Shown one piece after another: positions 54,611 through 62,905 of a stretch of 64,000 nucleotides of DNA. Each line of letters opens with the position of its first letter. Position 1 is the first letter of the stretch. Both the position numbers and the translations under genes were made by a program. Source of the stretch: Leucobacter sp. cx-42 (GTDB taxonomy: Bacteria > Actinomycetota > Actinomycetes > Actinomycetales > Microbacteriaceae); NCBI RefSeq assembly GCF_014529985.1, contig NZ_JACVMU010000011.1, positions 1 through 64,000 on the forward strand. The letters run 5' to 3'. The notes below the pieces were generated by a model. That model worked only from the letters and a program-made list of their open reading frames with translations. It searched no databases and was not told the origin of the DNA.

Positions 54611-56023
54611 CTAGGCAGCCTGCTCCGCGAGCACCTCGCCGAGCACCTGTGCCGCGCGCTCGTACGCCCCGGGGTTCGGCCCCGAGTAGTTGAGCCGCAG
54701 GTACTTGCCGGTCGGTTCCGCGGGGAACCAGTCGTTGCCAGGAGCGACGACGACACCGCGCTGCTCGCATTCGCGCACGACGGCTGCGAGATCCGCCTCA
54801 TCAGGCAACCGCAACCACAGGTTCAGGCCGCCGCGCGGGATGTGCGCGAGGTGCGCGGTCGGCGCATACTGCCGGAGGGCATCGACGAGCAGGTTGCGGC
54901 GGGCGGCGAGTTGGCCGCGGAGTCCGCGGAGATGCGTGCGCCAGGCCGGCTGGGTGACGACGTCAAGGGCCGCAGCCTGCAGCACGCCGCTCACGTACAT
55001 GGCTTGGGCTTGGGTGTCGGCGAGGATCCGCTCCCGTGCAGGCCCGCGTGCAACGACACCCGCAACGCGCAGCGCCGGCGAGACACTCTTCGTCAGTGAC
55101 CGCAGGTAGATGACGTGGCCTGAATCGTCGAGGGCGGCGAGGGGCGTGATGTCTTCGTCGATGCTGAAGTCGTGCGCCCAGTCATCCTCAATGAGGAATG
55201 CGCCGCGCTCGCGCACGATATCGAGCACGCGCTCGGCGACCTCTGGCGACCAGTGCGCGCCGGTCGGATTCGCGAAGTGCGGCTGCGCGTAAAACGCACG
55301 CGCTCCGGTGCGAGCGAAGGCGCGATCGATCTCGTCGGGATCTGGTCCATCAGGTCCGCTCGGAATCGGCACCAGCTGCACGCCAACCTGCGCGGCCGCG
55401 AGGATCGCACCCCAGTAGCTCGGCGACTCAATGAGCATCGGCTCCCCCGCGCCCACCAGCGTGCGGAACAGCGTGCTCAGGCCAGCCTGACTGCCCGGCA
55501 GGATCACGACGTCGCTTGCCATCGGCGGCGTGGTTCCCCCTGGTGTATCCGCGGCGAGCTCAGCCGCGAACCACGACTGCAGATCAGGCAGGCCAGCCGC
55601 CGGCGCCCGCACGACCGCGAGCTCGCTGCGGGCCGCGCGCGCGAGCGCCGCGCGCACCTGGCGCTCGGGCAACAGATCCTTGTCGGGATACCCGGAATGC
55701 AGGCCGATGACATCGTTTGCTGTCGTCCGTAGCGCTGTGGACAGTTGCGGCAGGCGCTGCTGGGGAGCACCGAGCGCAGCCGTCTGCCACCCGAAGTCAT
55801 GCGGTCGCGGGGCGCGGATCCCCCGCACGAACGTCCCAACGCCCGGTCGGGACTCAATCACCCCCTGGGCAACGAGCGTGCGCAATGCTTGCTGCACCGT
55901 GACCGGACTGACCTCATGCTCGGCGACGAGCGCGCGGGTCGAGGGCAGCTTCGCACCGGGCGCTGCGGCCGCGATCCACTCCCTGAGCACTGCCACAATT
56001 CGATCACTGCTACTGTAGGACAT
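54611..56023 (-). CDS. MocR/PdxR-type GntR-aminotransferase regulator
   Basis: A 470-residue chimera of an N-terminal GntR winged helix (IVAVLREWIAAAAPGAKLPS, VTVQQALRTLVAQGVIE) and a C-terminal fold-type I aminotransferase domain with PLP site (LIEDDWAHDFS, and the Lys in YLRSLTKSVSPALRVAGVV). Such proteins use PLP as a sensor. The start ATG coincides with that of the divergent EamA gene (the two share CATG), and the region is rich in GCTACTGT motifs. It likely regulates that transporter and itself. Confidence 0.93.
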   Translation of the reverse strand: MSYSSSDRIVAVLREWIAAAAPGAKLPSTRALVAEHEVSPVTVQQALRTLVAQGVIESRPGVGTFVRGIRAPRPHDFGWQTAALGAPQQRLPQLSTALRTTANDVIGLHSGYPDKDLLPERQVRAALARAARSELAVVRAPAAGLPDLQSWFAAELAADTPGGTTPPMASDVVILPGSQAGLSTLFRTLVGAGEPMLIESPSYWGAILAAAQVGVQLVPIPSGPDGPDPDEIDRAFARTGARAFYAQPHFANPTGAHWSPEVAERVLDIVRERGAFLIEDDWAHDFSIDEDITPLAALDDSGHVIYLRSLTKSVSPALRVAGVVARGPARERILADTQAQAMYVSGVLQAAALDVVTQPAWRTHLRGLRGQLAARRNLLVDALRQYAPTAHLAHIPRGGLNLWLRLPDEADLAAVVRECEQRGVVVAPGNDWFPAEPTGKYLRLNYSGPNPGAYERAAQVLGEVLAEQAA

Positions 56024-56050
56024 GAAGCTACATAGTACCGCTACTGTTCA
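56007..56050. promoter_or_regulatory. Compact divergent promoter/operator for MocR and EamA genes
   Basis: Three direct GCTAC motifs (GCTACTGTAG at 56009, GCTACATAG at 56027, GCTACTGTT at 56040) surround overlapping start codons in CATG (56021-56024 region). On the + strand TACTGT ends 5 bp before the ATG; on the minus strand TACTAT (complement of 56032-56037) ends 8 bp before its ATG. This would place both transcription starts at or next to the start codons, so leaderless mRNAs are likely. Confidence 0.55.
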
Positions 56051-56954
56051 AAATCAGCTACCGCTATCGCATCAGGGGCGCGGATCACACGCAGGCCTCT
56101 GGTGGGGTGTGCTCGGCGTCGCGGCGTTCTCCTTCACCGTGCCTCTCACCCGCATCGCGGTCGGCGACGGCAACATGTCGCCGCTCTTCGTCGGCTCTGG
56201 CCGTGCCGTCATCGCCGCCGTGCTCGCCGCCGCAGCGCTGTGGTTCACGCGCCAGAAGCTCCCCCGCGGCCGGCAGTGGATTCAGGTGGGTGTCGTCGCC
56301 GCCGGATCGGTCGTCGGGTTTCCGCTCCTCACCTCCTTCGCGCTTACGAAGTCGCCCGCGAGCCACGGTGCCGTCGTCATCGCGGTGCTGCCGATCGTCA
56401 CGGCGGTCATCGCAGCACTCCGCACGGGTGAGCGTCCGAACCGCCGCTTCTGGTTGGCGTCGCTCGTCGGCGCGGCTGCCGCGGTCGGCTTCGCTGCGCT
56501 GCAGAGCGGCGGATTCGGCGCACTCTCCTGGCCCGACCTGCTGCTCTTCGCATCGGTGATCGTGTGCGGCATCGGCTACGCCGAGGGCGGCATCCTCTCG
56601 CGCTCGCTCGGCGCCTGGCAGACCATCTCGTGGGCACTCGTCGCGGCCGCACCGGTGTCAGTGTTGCTCACAGCCGTGGCGGTTGCGCAGCAGCCGCCGA
56701 CGGGATCCGCCCCCGAGTGGGCGGCCTTTGCCTACCTCGCGTGCATCAGCATGTTCTTGGGATTCGTGGCCTGGTATCGCGGGCTCGCGATTGGCCCGAT
56801 GGCGCAGGTAAGCCAGGTGCAACTCTCGCAGCCAGTCATGAGTATCTGCTGGGCCGCGCTACTACTCGGCGAACAGCTGGACTGGGTGACCGTCGGAGGC
56901 GGAGTCATCGTCGTTGCGTGCGCGCTCGTGGCGGTACGCTCGCGCACCCGTTGA
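56022..56954 (+). CDS. EamA/DMT-family transporter (RhaT-like)
   Basis: A 310-residue protein with ten hydrophobic helices in two EamA repeats; the first reads GLWWGVLGVAAFSFTVPLTR, the second includes WAAFAYLACISMFLGFVAWY. The region MAQVSQVQLSQPVMSICWAA and the final helix are typical of the family. Family members export amino acids and metabolites. It is divergent from a MocR-type regulator with which it shares a start-codon overlap. Confidence 0.88.
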   Translation: MKLHSTATVQNQLPLSHQGRGSHAGLWWGVLGVAAFSFTVPLTRIAVGDGNMSPLFVGSGRAVIAAVLAAAALWFTRQKLPRGRQWIQVGVVAAGSVVGFPLLTSFALTKSPASHGAVVIAVLPIVTAVIAALRTGERPNRRFWLASLVGAAAAVGFAALQSGGFGALSWPDLLLFASVIVCGIGYAEGGILSRSLGAWQTISWALVAAAPVSVLLTAVAVAQQPPTGSAPEWAAFAYLACISMFLGFVAWYRGLAIGPMAQVSQVQLSQPVMSICWAALLLGEQLDWVTVGGGVIVVACALVAVRSRTR

Positions 56955-57028
56955 CGCGCCCGTTGTACCGGGAGGAAGATGGGAGACACAGGGTCAACTG
57001 TGCAGTCCATCTCGGTGAAGAGGTCATC

Positions 57029-57472
57029 ATGAAGAAACTCCTGAACGCAGCCTTTATCTACATGCTGCTCGGCGTGCTGTCTGGCGTGTTTTACCGCGAA
57101 TTCACGAAGCTCAACGACTTCCCCGAGGGGCAATTCACGCAGCTCGGCGTCGTGCACACGCACCTACTCACACTCGGCTTCATTGTGTTGCTCATCGTGC
57201 TCGTCATCGAGAAGGTGTTCACCATTTCGAAGAGCCCGAAGCTGTTCGCCTGGTTCTTCTGGCTGTACAACGTCGGCCTCATCATCACTGCCGGTGTACT
57301 GGTCTGGCACGGCTCCCTCACGGTGCTCGGCAAGGAGGGCAACGCGATGATCTCGGGTATTGCTGGCCTGGGTCATACGATCCTCGCGGCTGGCATGATC
57401 GTGTTCTTCATCGCGCTCCGCCGTGCGGTGCTGGCACAGCCCGCAACTGCGTCCAAGCACGTCGAAGCGTAA
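57029..57472 (+). CDS. DUF2871 integral membrane protein
   Basis: A 147-residue protein with four membrane helices. The family's conserved pieces are visible: LGVLSGVFYREFTKLNDFPE, LGVVHTHLLTLGFIVLLIVL, FFWLYNVGLIITAGVLVWHG and AGLGHTILAAGMIVFF. The His residues in the helices (HTH, GLGH) suggest a possible metal or heme site. The ATG at 57029 follows GAAGAGG. Function unknown. It lies 6 bp before the MFS gene and is probably co-transcribed with it. Confidence 0.85.
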   Translation: MKKLLNAAFIYMLLGVLSGVFYREFTKLNDFPEGQFTQLGVVHTHLLTLGFIVLLIVLVIEKVFTISKSPKLFAWFFWLYNVGLIITAGVLVWHGSLTVLGKEGNAMISGIAGLGHTILAAGMIVFFIALRRAVLAQPATASKHVEA

Positions 57473-57478
57473 CCGGCC

Positions 57479-59128
57479 GTGTCTGCTGCAGCTGAGTCGG
57501 TGCAGGGATCCGCGCCCACTGCCGACGCAGTGACGGCCCCCACGCGACGCGACTGGTTCGCCCTCGCCGTCCTATCGATCGGCCTCGGGCTCATCGTGCT
57601 CGACGGCACGATCGTTGGTGTCGCGCTGCCCGCGATCATCGGCGACCTGGGCCTCAACATCACCGATGCACAGTGGGTGAACAGCCTCTACGCCGTGTTG
57701 CTCGCGGCGCTGCTGCTGTCGACCGGCAATCTCGCGGATCGCTGGGGCCGCAAGCGGCTCTTCCTCGTTGGCCTGGTCGTGTTCGTCGGCGGCAGCCTGC
57801 TCGCCGCGCTCGCGTCATCAGCGGGCTTGCTCATTGGCGCCCGCGCCGTGCAAGCCGTCGGCGCAGCGTGCATCATGCCCTCGACGCTCTCAACGGTGAA
57901 CGCGACGTTCCGCGGGAAGTATCGCGCGGCAGCATTCGGCGTCTGGGGTGCGGTCATCTCCGGCGCAGCCGCGGTTGGCCCGCTCGCGGGCGGCGCGCTC
58001 ACGCAGTGGACCTCGTGGCACTGGATCTTCCTCGTCAATCTTCCCCTCGGTGCACTCGTCTTCATCGCCGCGCTCTTCACAGTGCCAGAAACCCGTGGCG
58101 TGCAGCATCGCCCCGGCATTGACGTCGATGGTGCCCTCCTCAGCGCAATTGGGTTTGGTGCGCTCGTCTTTGCCGTGATCGAGGGACCGAACCTCGGCTG
58201 GTGGGCGCCGAAGGCAGACCTCGCACTCTTCGGCTGGACCTGGTCGAAGGACGCCGCAATCTCGGCCGTCCCCGTGGCCTTCGCCATCGCGGCGGTCGCA
58301 CTCGTACTGTTCGTGATCTGGGAACGGCACCGCGAGAAGGTGCAGCGCGCTGCGCTCCTCGACCTCGGACTCTTCTCGTACTCAACGTTCTCGTGGGGCA
58401 ACCTTACGGCGGCCATGGTTGCCGTCGGTGAATTCGCGATCATCTTTGTGTTGCCGCTGTACCTCATCAATGCCCTCGGCCTCGATGTCATGGGTGCTGG
58501 CCTCATTCTCGCCGCGATGGCGGTTGGCGCCTTCCTGTCTGGTGCCTCAGCGCGCCACCTCGCCGCGAAGTTTGGCGCCCCCGGCACCGTGCTCATCGGC
58601 CTCGGGCTCGAAGTGCTCGGCGCGGTCGCGCTCGCGCTCATCATCGGGCCCGCGACCTCGGGCTGGCTCATTGCGATTCCGCTCACGGTCTACGGCCTGG
58701 GCCTCGGCCTCGCCTCCGCCCAGCTCACGGGCACCGTGCTGAAGGACATTCCGGTGGATGTTTCGGGGCAAGGATCCGCCACACAAAGCACCGTTCGCCA
58801 GGTCGGCTCTGCCCTCGGCACCGCATTCGCCGGCGCGGCCCTGTCGGTCTCGCTCGCCCTCACACTGCCAGCCGCTCTCGGTACGGCAGGCCTCACTGGT
58901 ACGGGCGCGGATCAGATCGCCGAAGCCACCAGGCAGTCGGCCGGCACGACTATTGCGCAGCTCCGCGGGCAGGGCGTGCACAGCCCGCTCGGGGACCAGA
59001 CAGCGACCGCCGTCGACGCCCTCACGACCGGTTTCGCGGATGCGACCCGGTGGGCCATTCTCATCGCTGCCGTGTTCCTCGCGCTCGGATTCGTCGGGGC
59101 TGCCAAGCTGCGGCGGGCGTCGGAGTAG
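57479..59128 (+). CDS. MFS multidrug efflux pump, DHA2 (14-helix) family
   Basis: A 549-residue membrane protein with 14 hydrophobic segments, the EmrB/QacA type. GLIVLDGTIVGVALPAIIGD is the DHA2 motif D1 and LADRWGRKRLFLVGL motif A. GPLAGGALTQWTSWHWIFLV matches motif C and the following helix. GTG start at 57479. Family members pump cationic or hydrophobic drugs by proton antiport; the substrate here is not predictable. Confidence 0.9.
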   Translation: MSAAAESVQGSAPTADAVTAPTRRDWFALAVLSIGLGLIVLDGTIVGVALPAIIGDLGLNITDAQWVNSLYAVLLAALLLSTGNLADRWGRKRLFLVGLVVFVGGSLLAALASSAGLLIGARAVQAVGAACIMPSTLSTVNATFRGKYRAAAFGVWGAVISGAAAVGPLAGGALTQWTSWHWIFLVNLPLGALVFIAALFTVPETRGVQHRPGIDVDGALLSAIGFGALVFAVIEGPNLGWWAPKADLALFGWTWSKDAAISAVPVAFAIAAVALVLFVIWERHREKVQRAALLDLGLFSYSTFSWGNLTAAMVAVGEFAIIFVLPLYLINALGLDVMGAGLILAAMAVGAFLSGASARHLAAKFGAPGTVLIGLGLEVLGAVALALIIGPATSGWLIAIPLTVYGLGLGLASAQLTGTVLKDIPVDVSGQGSATQSTVRQVGSALGTAFAGAALSVSLALTLPAALGTAGLTGTGADQIAEATRQSAGTTIAQLRGQGVHSPLGDQTATAVDALTTGFADATRWAILIAAVFLALGFVGAAKLRRASE

Positions 59129-59183
59129 AGCGGGCCGGCGGGCGGCCCTGGCTGGCCCCTCGCCCTGGCGGCCCCAGGCCCAC

Positions 59184-59270
59184 AACCCCGCGAGATCAGG
59201 TGTTTCTCTCGAGATGGGGGCTTTCTTACGCATGAAGCGGGCCATCTCGAGAGAACGGGGTCATCTCGAC
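59184..59270. repeat. Palindromic repeat family I, copy C
   Basis: Starts AACCCCGCGAGATCAGG like copy B, holds GCTTTCTTACGCATGAAGC at its centre, and includes a perfect 14 bp inverted repeat (TTCTCTCGAGATGG at 59204-59217 with CCATCTCGAGAGAA at 59242-59255). It is more diverged than copies A and B and lies between the MFS gene and the riboswitch. Confidence 0.75.
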
Positions 59271-59304
59271 GGCTTGACAGCAGCGCGCGCACCCGTGCTA
59301 ACCT

Positions 59305-59431
59305 CATCGAACGTTCAAGAGTCGTGACCGTAGGTACCTGGCCGGTTACGCGACAACCCGAATCCATCGATTCCCGGGTGTCCCAGGGGAAGAACGGGCT
59401 TCGCGAAACATCGCGTAGCAAGTTTCGATGG
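59305..59431 (+). ncRNA. SAM-family riboswitch aptamer (SAM-IV/SAM-I-IV-like)
   Basis: GTTC (59313) pairs with GAAC (59392) as P1; GTGACCG pairs with CGGTTAC as P2; CCC-GAATC pairs with GATTC-CCGGG as P3 around CATC. The core GCGACAACCC and the later GGGTGTCCCAGGGGAAGAAC match the invariant GGCAACC and GGTGCC..GGTGA-type segments of SAM-I/SAM-IV aptamers, with a 3' CTTCGCGAAAC...GTAGCAAG hairpin of the SAM-IV kind. It would sense S-adenosylmethionine. Confidence 0.75.
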
Positions 59432-59458
59432 GGCATCGCCCCGGAGAGGGGCATTTTT
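59430..59458 (+). promoter_or_regulatory. Riboswitch expression platform with alternative hairpins
   Basis: The segment GCCCC (59438-59442) can pair with upstream GGGGC (59430-59434) or downstream GGGGC (59448-59452). The second hairpin buries the ribosome site GGAGAGG (59443-59449) that serves the ATG at 59460, and is followed by ATTTTT. The two structures exclude one another, as expected for ligand-controlled translation or termination. Confidence 0.6.
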
Positions 59459-59459
59459 C

Positions 59460-59666
59460 ATGTCCATTTCACGTCAGTCACTTGATTCCACGGGCACCAC
59501 GTGGTGGGACGCGCTCGGCCTGCGCTTCGCCGGCTCTGACCTCACTACCGAACACGCGTTCGTCGCGACTCACGCCGCCGAGCGGGTGCTGCGCGACCAT
59601 TCCCCGGTCGAGTTTTCTGGGGCGGATCAGCCAGCCCCATCACCGGGGCACAGCTCGCAGCGCTGA
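59460..59666 (+). CDS. Unknown gene under SAM riboswitch, 5' part
   Basis: A 68-residue frame starting at the ATG directly below the riboswitch, product unknown. Its residues (TTWWDALGLRFAGSDLTTEH, AFVATHAAERVLRDH) look like real protein up to about residue 58, after which PAPSPGHSSQR looks out of frame. From about base 59625 the coding signal moves to another frame (PITGAQLAALITQAVAQ) that continues into the next entry. A one-base deletion near 59635 would explain this. Alternatively the two frames are separate small genes, or a programmed shift occurs. Confidence 0.55.
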   Translation: MSISRQSLDSTGTTWWDALGLRFAGSDLTTEHAFVATHAAERVLRDHSPVEFSGADQPAPSPGHSSQR

Positions 59667-59713
59667 TCACCCAGGCTGTCGCACAGGCCACGCGGGAGCG
59701 GGAGGCGGCCCGC

Positions 59714-60067
59714 GTGGCCGACGCGGATGCCCGTCGAGCACGAGGTTCGGCGAAGGTGGCGGAGGCGTTGGGGGCGCCCGGATCCGCCGCCCTGATTGCA
59801 ACTGGTGACTGGGCCGGCTTCACGCGGGGTGAGGCAATCGCGTGGTCGTGGAGCCTGCTGCAGTACGAGCCGCGCGGCATCACGCACCCGGGTTCGCAGC
59901 TGCGCGCCGAGGAGATTCAGCGATTGCACACTGGTATTCCCGTGCAGTCGTTCGGCTACCCGAAACGTGCCCGCGAGCTCGCTGACCGCGGACTCACCGT
60001 GCGCGAATACCGCGCACATCGCGATGCCCTCGGCGCGAAAATTTACCCGCGCGACGCTCGGCTGTAG
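59714..60067 (+). CDS. Unknown gene under SAM riboswitch, 3' part
   Basis: A 117-residue frame with a GTG start at 59714, but protein-like sequence runs on upstream without a start codon to about 59625, so it is more likely the second part of a frameshifted gene of about 200 residues. An Ala/Arg-rich coiled-coil-like stretch (about 1-25) precedes GDWAGFTRGEAIAWSWSLLQ, THPGSQLRAEEIQRLHTGIP and YPKRARELADRGLTVREYRA. I recognise no family. It ends 25 bp before ogt. Confidence 0.55.
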   Translation: MADADARRARGSAKVAEALGAPGSAALIATGDWAGFTRGEAIAWSWSLLQYEPRGITHPGSQLRAEEIQRLHTGIPVQSFGYPKRARELADRGLTVREYRAHRDALGAKIYPRDARL

Positions 60068-60092
60068 CCGCGAAGCGAGAGAAGATAGAGGC

Positions 60093-60611
60093 ATGCATCC
60101 CACTCGCCGGCACGCACTCGTCGCCACGTCACTCGGCAACGTGACGATCGTCGCGACCGGCGATGCCCTCAGCGGCCTCTACTTCGACGAGCACACCCGG
60201 CGCCCGGACGCAGCAACGTTCGGGCCCCGGGTCGAGCTCGCGGACGACCCGACCATCGCGGCCGCGACTACGCAGCTGCGAGAGTACCTGGCCGGTGACC
60301 GCAAGGAGTTTTCGTTGTCGTTCACGCCAGAGGGCGACGACTTTCAGCGGTCGGTGTGGGAGCTGGTTGCGGGCATTCCGTTCGGCGAGACGCTCACCTA
60401 CGGCGCGATTGCTGCGACGCTTGGCAACCCCGGCCTAGCGCAGCGGGTCGGGCAGGCGGTTGGCGCGAACCCGCTGTGCGTGTTCATTCCGTGCCACCGG
60501 GTGGTCGGGTCGACCGGCAAGCTGACCGGTTATGCGGGTGGCATCGAGCGCAAGCACGCGCTGCTCACGCTCGAGGAGCCCGCGCCGGAGGTCGAGGGGC
60601 GGCTGTTTTAG
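60093..60611 (+). CDS. ogt: Methylated-DNA-protein cysteine methyltransferase
   Basis: A 172-residue suicide repair protein that takes methyl groups from O6-methylguanine onto its cysteine. The active site IPCHRVVG with the nucleophile Cys, the helix-turn-helix DNA-binding segment FGETLTYGAIAATLGNPGLA, and the loop STGKLTGYAGGIERKHALL match the family. The ATG at 60093 starts just before the N-terminal domain; an in-frame upstream start overlaps the previous gene. It may lie on the transcript from the SAM riboswitch. Confidence 0.95.
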   Translation: MHPTRRHALVATSLGNVTIVATGDALSGLYFDEHTRRPDAATFGPRVELADDPTIAAATTQLREYLAGDRKEFSLSFTPEGDDFQRSVWELVAGIPFGETLTYGAIAATLGNPGLAQRVGQAVGANPLCVFIPCHRVVGSTGKLTGYAGGIERKHALLTLEEPAPEVEGRLF

Positions 60612-60833
60612 CGGCTGCCCTGGGTGTCCGGGACCGGGACCGCGACCCACGCCCCTCGTTGGCCGCCCTGTGGAGGAGTTTTGCCCGCGCCCGTAGGCGC
60701 GCCTGATATTCATTGGGGCGGCCATGGCGCGAGCCATGGCCGGGCGTCATTCCTCGTCAATGAGCCTCCAGATGAGGGGTACTGGCAGGTCGGCGAGGCA
60801 TCTTGGGAGTGTCAGCCGGGCGCATCCCGCCTC
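60612..60833. other. Gene-free spacer with palindromic hairpin
   Basis: No gene is visible. GGCCATGGC-GCGA-GCCATGGCC (60720-60741) is a perfect 9 bp hairpin and may terminate ogt transcription. Confidence 0.55.
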
Positions 60834-60925
60834 AACCCCGCGAAACGGACACTTTCTGCCGAAAAGCTGCCTTTCATACGCAAGAAACGGGCGATCTCGA
60901 GAGAAACACCCTGTTTCGCGGGGTT
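60834..60925. repeat. Palindromic repeat family I (92 bp), copy B
   Basis: Outer arms AACCCCGCGAAAC (60834-60846) and GTTTCGCGGGGTT (60913-60925) form a perfect 13 bp inverted repeat. The centre is CCTTTCATACGCAAGAAAC (60870-60888), identical to copy A, and TCTCGAGAGAAA follows as in copy C. Length equals that of copy A. Confidence 0.88.
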
Positions 60926-60977
60926 AGCGCGAAAAGGCGCGGGGTTGGCCCGAGCCCAGGGGCCGTGCCCGCCCGCG

Positions 60978-62075
60978 CTACCCCGCGAGCAGCGCTTCGC
61001 GCAGCGCGCTCTGCACCGCGGTGAAGTCTGCCGCGAGCAGCAGTTCGAGTGCGCGAGCGGTCGACTCCGAGCGGGCAAGCGCGTATTCGCCGCGATCGCT
61101 CGCCGAGCGGGCGGTCCAGATGCTGAGGTTCACGGCCAGGCGGCCGATCGATGAGGCAAACAGCACGTCAACCTCGGTCTCGGTGAAGGGCTCGGCGGCA
61201 CCAGCGCGCGCACCGGCATCCTCACCAGCACCAGCACCCTCGGCGCCCTCACCCAACGCCCAGACGCTCCCCCAGCCGGAGGCGACGTCGATGAACGCGG
61301 CAACCGGGTCGGCCGCGCGGCGGCACGCATAGCCAGCGGTGATTGCGAGGTCTGCGATCCGCGGGCCAAACACCATGTCGCCAAAGTCGAGTACGCCGCT
61401 GACGACGCCGCGATCCGCGTCAATCAACAGGTTGGAGTCATGCATGTCGTGGTGCACGACCGCGCGCGGAAGCTCGTCGATCACGGGGGCCACGCGAGCC
61501 GCATAGAGCTCCCGCGCGCGTGTGAGCAACGCTGAAATGTGGGTATCGGTCACCGAAGCCATTGAGGTATCGAGCGAATCAAGCGTGCGCACGAGCTCCC
61601 ACGGATGCGAGACGGCTGCTGGCGGCTGGGGCCACTCCGCAAGTGCGAGCGCCGCCCTGGCGCCGGTCGCGCCCACGACTCGCAAGAGCTCAGGAGTCAG
61701 CGGAACCGCCTCGAGCGGAACACCACTCAGCCACTCGCCAACGTGGGCGATGACCGATCCGGCCGGGCTGTCGGCGACCGCGGTGTTCTCCCCCGCGAGC
61801 GACGGAATCGTGCGACCGGCGGGGATGCCGAGATCCTGGAGGTGGTCCATCGCAGAGATCCGCCATTGCGCGAGCGCATGGTCATCTTCCGTGAAGTGGA
61901 TCGCCTTGAAGGCGACGTCGCGGCCGTCCGCGAGTGCGACCCGGTATACGGCCGAGAGCTCGCTTGGAAGCGGTTGCATGCCGAGCGATCCGACACCGTA
62001 GTGGCTCACCAAGATCGCGTCGACCTCAGCGGGGGTCAGCGCGAGCGAGTTGGGGGCGATTGTGTCGACGGCCAT
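60978..62075 (-). CDS. APH-type small-molecule kinase (hydroxylysine-kinase-like)
   Basis: A 365-residue kinase of the aminoglycoside phosphotransferase/choline kinase fold. The N-lobe holds YRVALADGRDVAFKAIHF; the catalytic loop is AVVHHDMHDSNLLID (D-x-x-D-S-N) and the metal site GVLDFGDMVFGPRIADLAI. The pair with a class III aminotransferase across a GntR gene recalls hydroxylysine kinase/phospho-lyase and ethanolamine-phosphate systems. A Gly/Ala/Glu-rich insertion lies at about 275-295. Its promoter region carries ATTGGTCATCAAT (62122), also found before the aminotransferase gene. Confidence 0.85.
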   Translation of the reverse strand: MAVDTIAPNSLALTPAEVDAILVSHYGVGSLGMQPLPSELSAVYRVALADGRDVAFKAIHFTEDDHALAQWRISAMDHLQDLGIPAGRTIPSLAGENTAVADSPAGSVIAHVGEWLSGVPLEAVPLTPELLRVVGATGARAALALAEWPQPPAAVSHPWELVRTLDSLDTSMASVTDTHISALLTRARELYAARVAPVIDELPRAVVHHDMHDSNLLIDADRGVVSGVLDFGDMVFGPRIADLAITAGYACRRAADPVAAFIDVASGWGSVWALGEGAEGAGAGEDAGARAGAAEPFTETEVDVLFASSIGRLAVNLSIWTARSASDRGEYALARSESTARALELLLAADFTAVQSALREALLAG

Positions 62076-62121
62076 GCGGAGTCCTTACTTCGTTGTGGAG
62101 ACGAAAGGATCGTACCGCGAA

Positions 62122-62134
62122 ATTGGTCATCAAT
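62122..62134. promoter_or_regulatory. GntR-type operator before kinase gene
   Basis: ATTGGTCATCAAT is an imperfect palindrome (ATTGGT-C-ATCAAT) like FadR/FCD-regulator sites. The same 13 bases recur at 62906 before the aminotransferase gene. It overlaps the last codon of the GntR gene and lies 46 bp upstream of the kinase start. Confidence 0.72.
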
Positions 62135-62813
62135 CCAAGAGGCGCTTACTCTCGAGCAATCCGAGCAGGTATCGCTCGTTGAAATCAATGTGTTCGAGAA
62201 TCGCACGCTGCGCCTCGATCACGTCGCGCGCCATGAGCGCGGCATGAATCGTGCGATGATCGGCAATGATTTGCTCGGGCGTGAGCCCATCAATGCGCTC
62301 TCCGCGGCGGATCACCGCAAGCACCATCTCCATCTCCGGACTCATCTGCGCGTAAAACCCGTCGAGCCGCGCGCTTCCCACGAGCCCGACCACCGCTCCG
62401 TGGAACGAGAGGTCAGCGTTCACGATCTCGCGCGAATCCTCGCCATGCACCGCATCATGCAAACGCTCGTAGGCGGCCTGCAGCCGGGCGCGATCCTCGT
62501 CAGACGCAAGCGGCGCATTGCGCGCACCCTGCAGTTCAAAGGTGCGGCGCACGCGATACATGTCAATCACATCGTCGGCGCCAAGTGCGCGCACGGTCGC
62601 CCCGCGGTTCCGCGCGTGCACCACGAGCCCCTGGGACGCGAGCAGCAGGAGCGCTTCGCGCACGGTTCGGCGCGAGACACCCTTGGTGTCCGCTAGCGAG
62701 ACCTCGCGCAGCGGACTCCCCGGCACGAGATTCCCCTCGTAGATCGCCTCACGAATCTCCCATGCGAGCCGCTCGGCAGCCGACTGGCCGGCGCCGTTCT
62801 GGTCATCTTGCAT
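62130..62813 (-). CDS. GntR-family regulator (FCD type)
   Basis: A 227-residue regulator. The winged helix reads AWEIREAIYEGNLVPGSPLR, VSRRTVREALLLLASQGLVV; the FCD domain has NADLSFHGAVVGLVGSARLD with metal-type His, and IIADHRTIHAALMARDVIEA. It lies between the kinase gene and the divergent aminotransferase gene, with identical operator-like sites before each, so it very likely controls both. Confidence 0.92.
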   Translation of the reverse strand: MQDDQNGAGQSAAERLAWEIREAIYEGNLVPGSPLREVSLADTKGVSRRTVREALLLLASQGLVVHARNRGATVRALGADDVIDMYRVRRTFELQGARNAPLASDEDRARLQAAYERLHDAVHGEDSREIVNADLSFHGAVVGLVGSARLDGFYAQMSPEMEMVLAVIRRGERIDGLTPEQIIADHRTIHAALMARDVIEAQRAILEHIDFNERYLLGLLESKRLLD

Positions 62814-62905
62814 CGATCCGCTCCCTGCTTCGAGCGCCGATATTCACCGGCATTGCTCACCACCCTAACCTTGCGAAGCCGAATTTCGTATGACAAACTC
62901 GAAAT

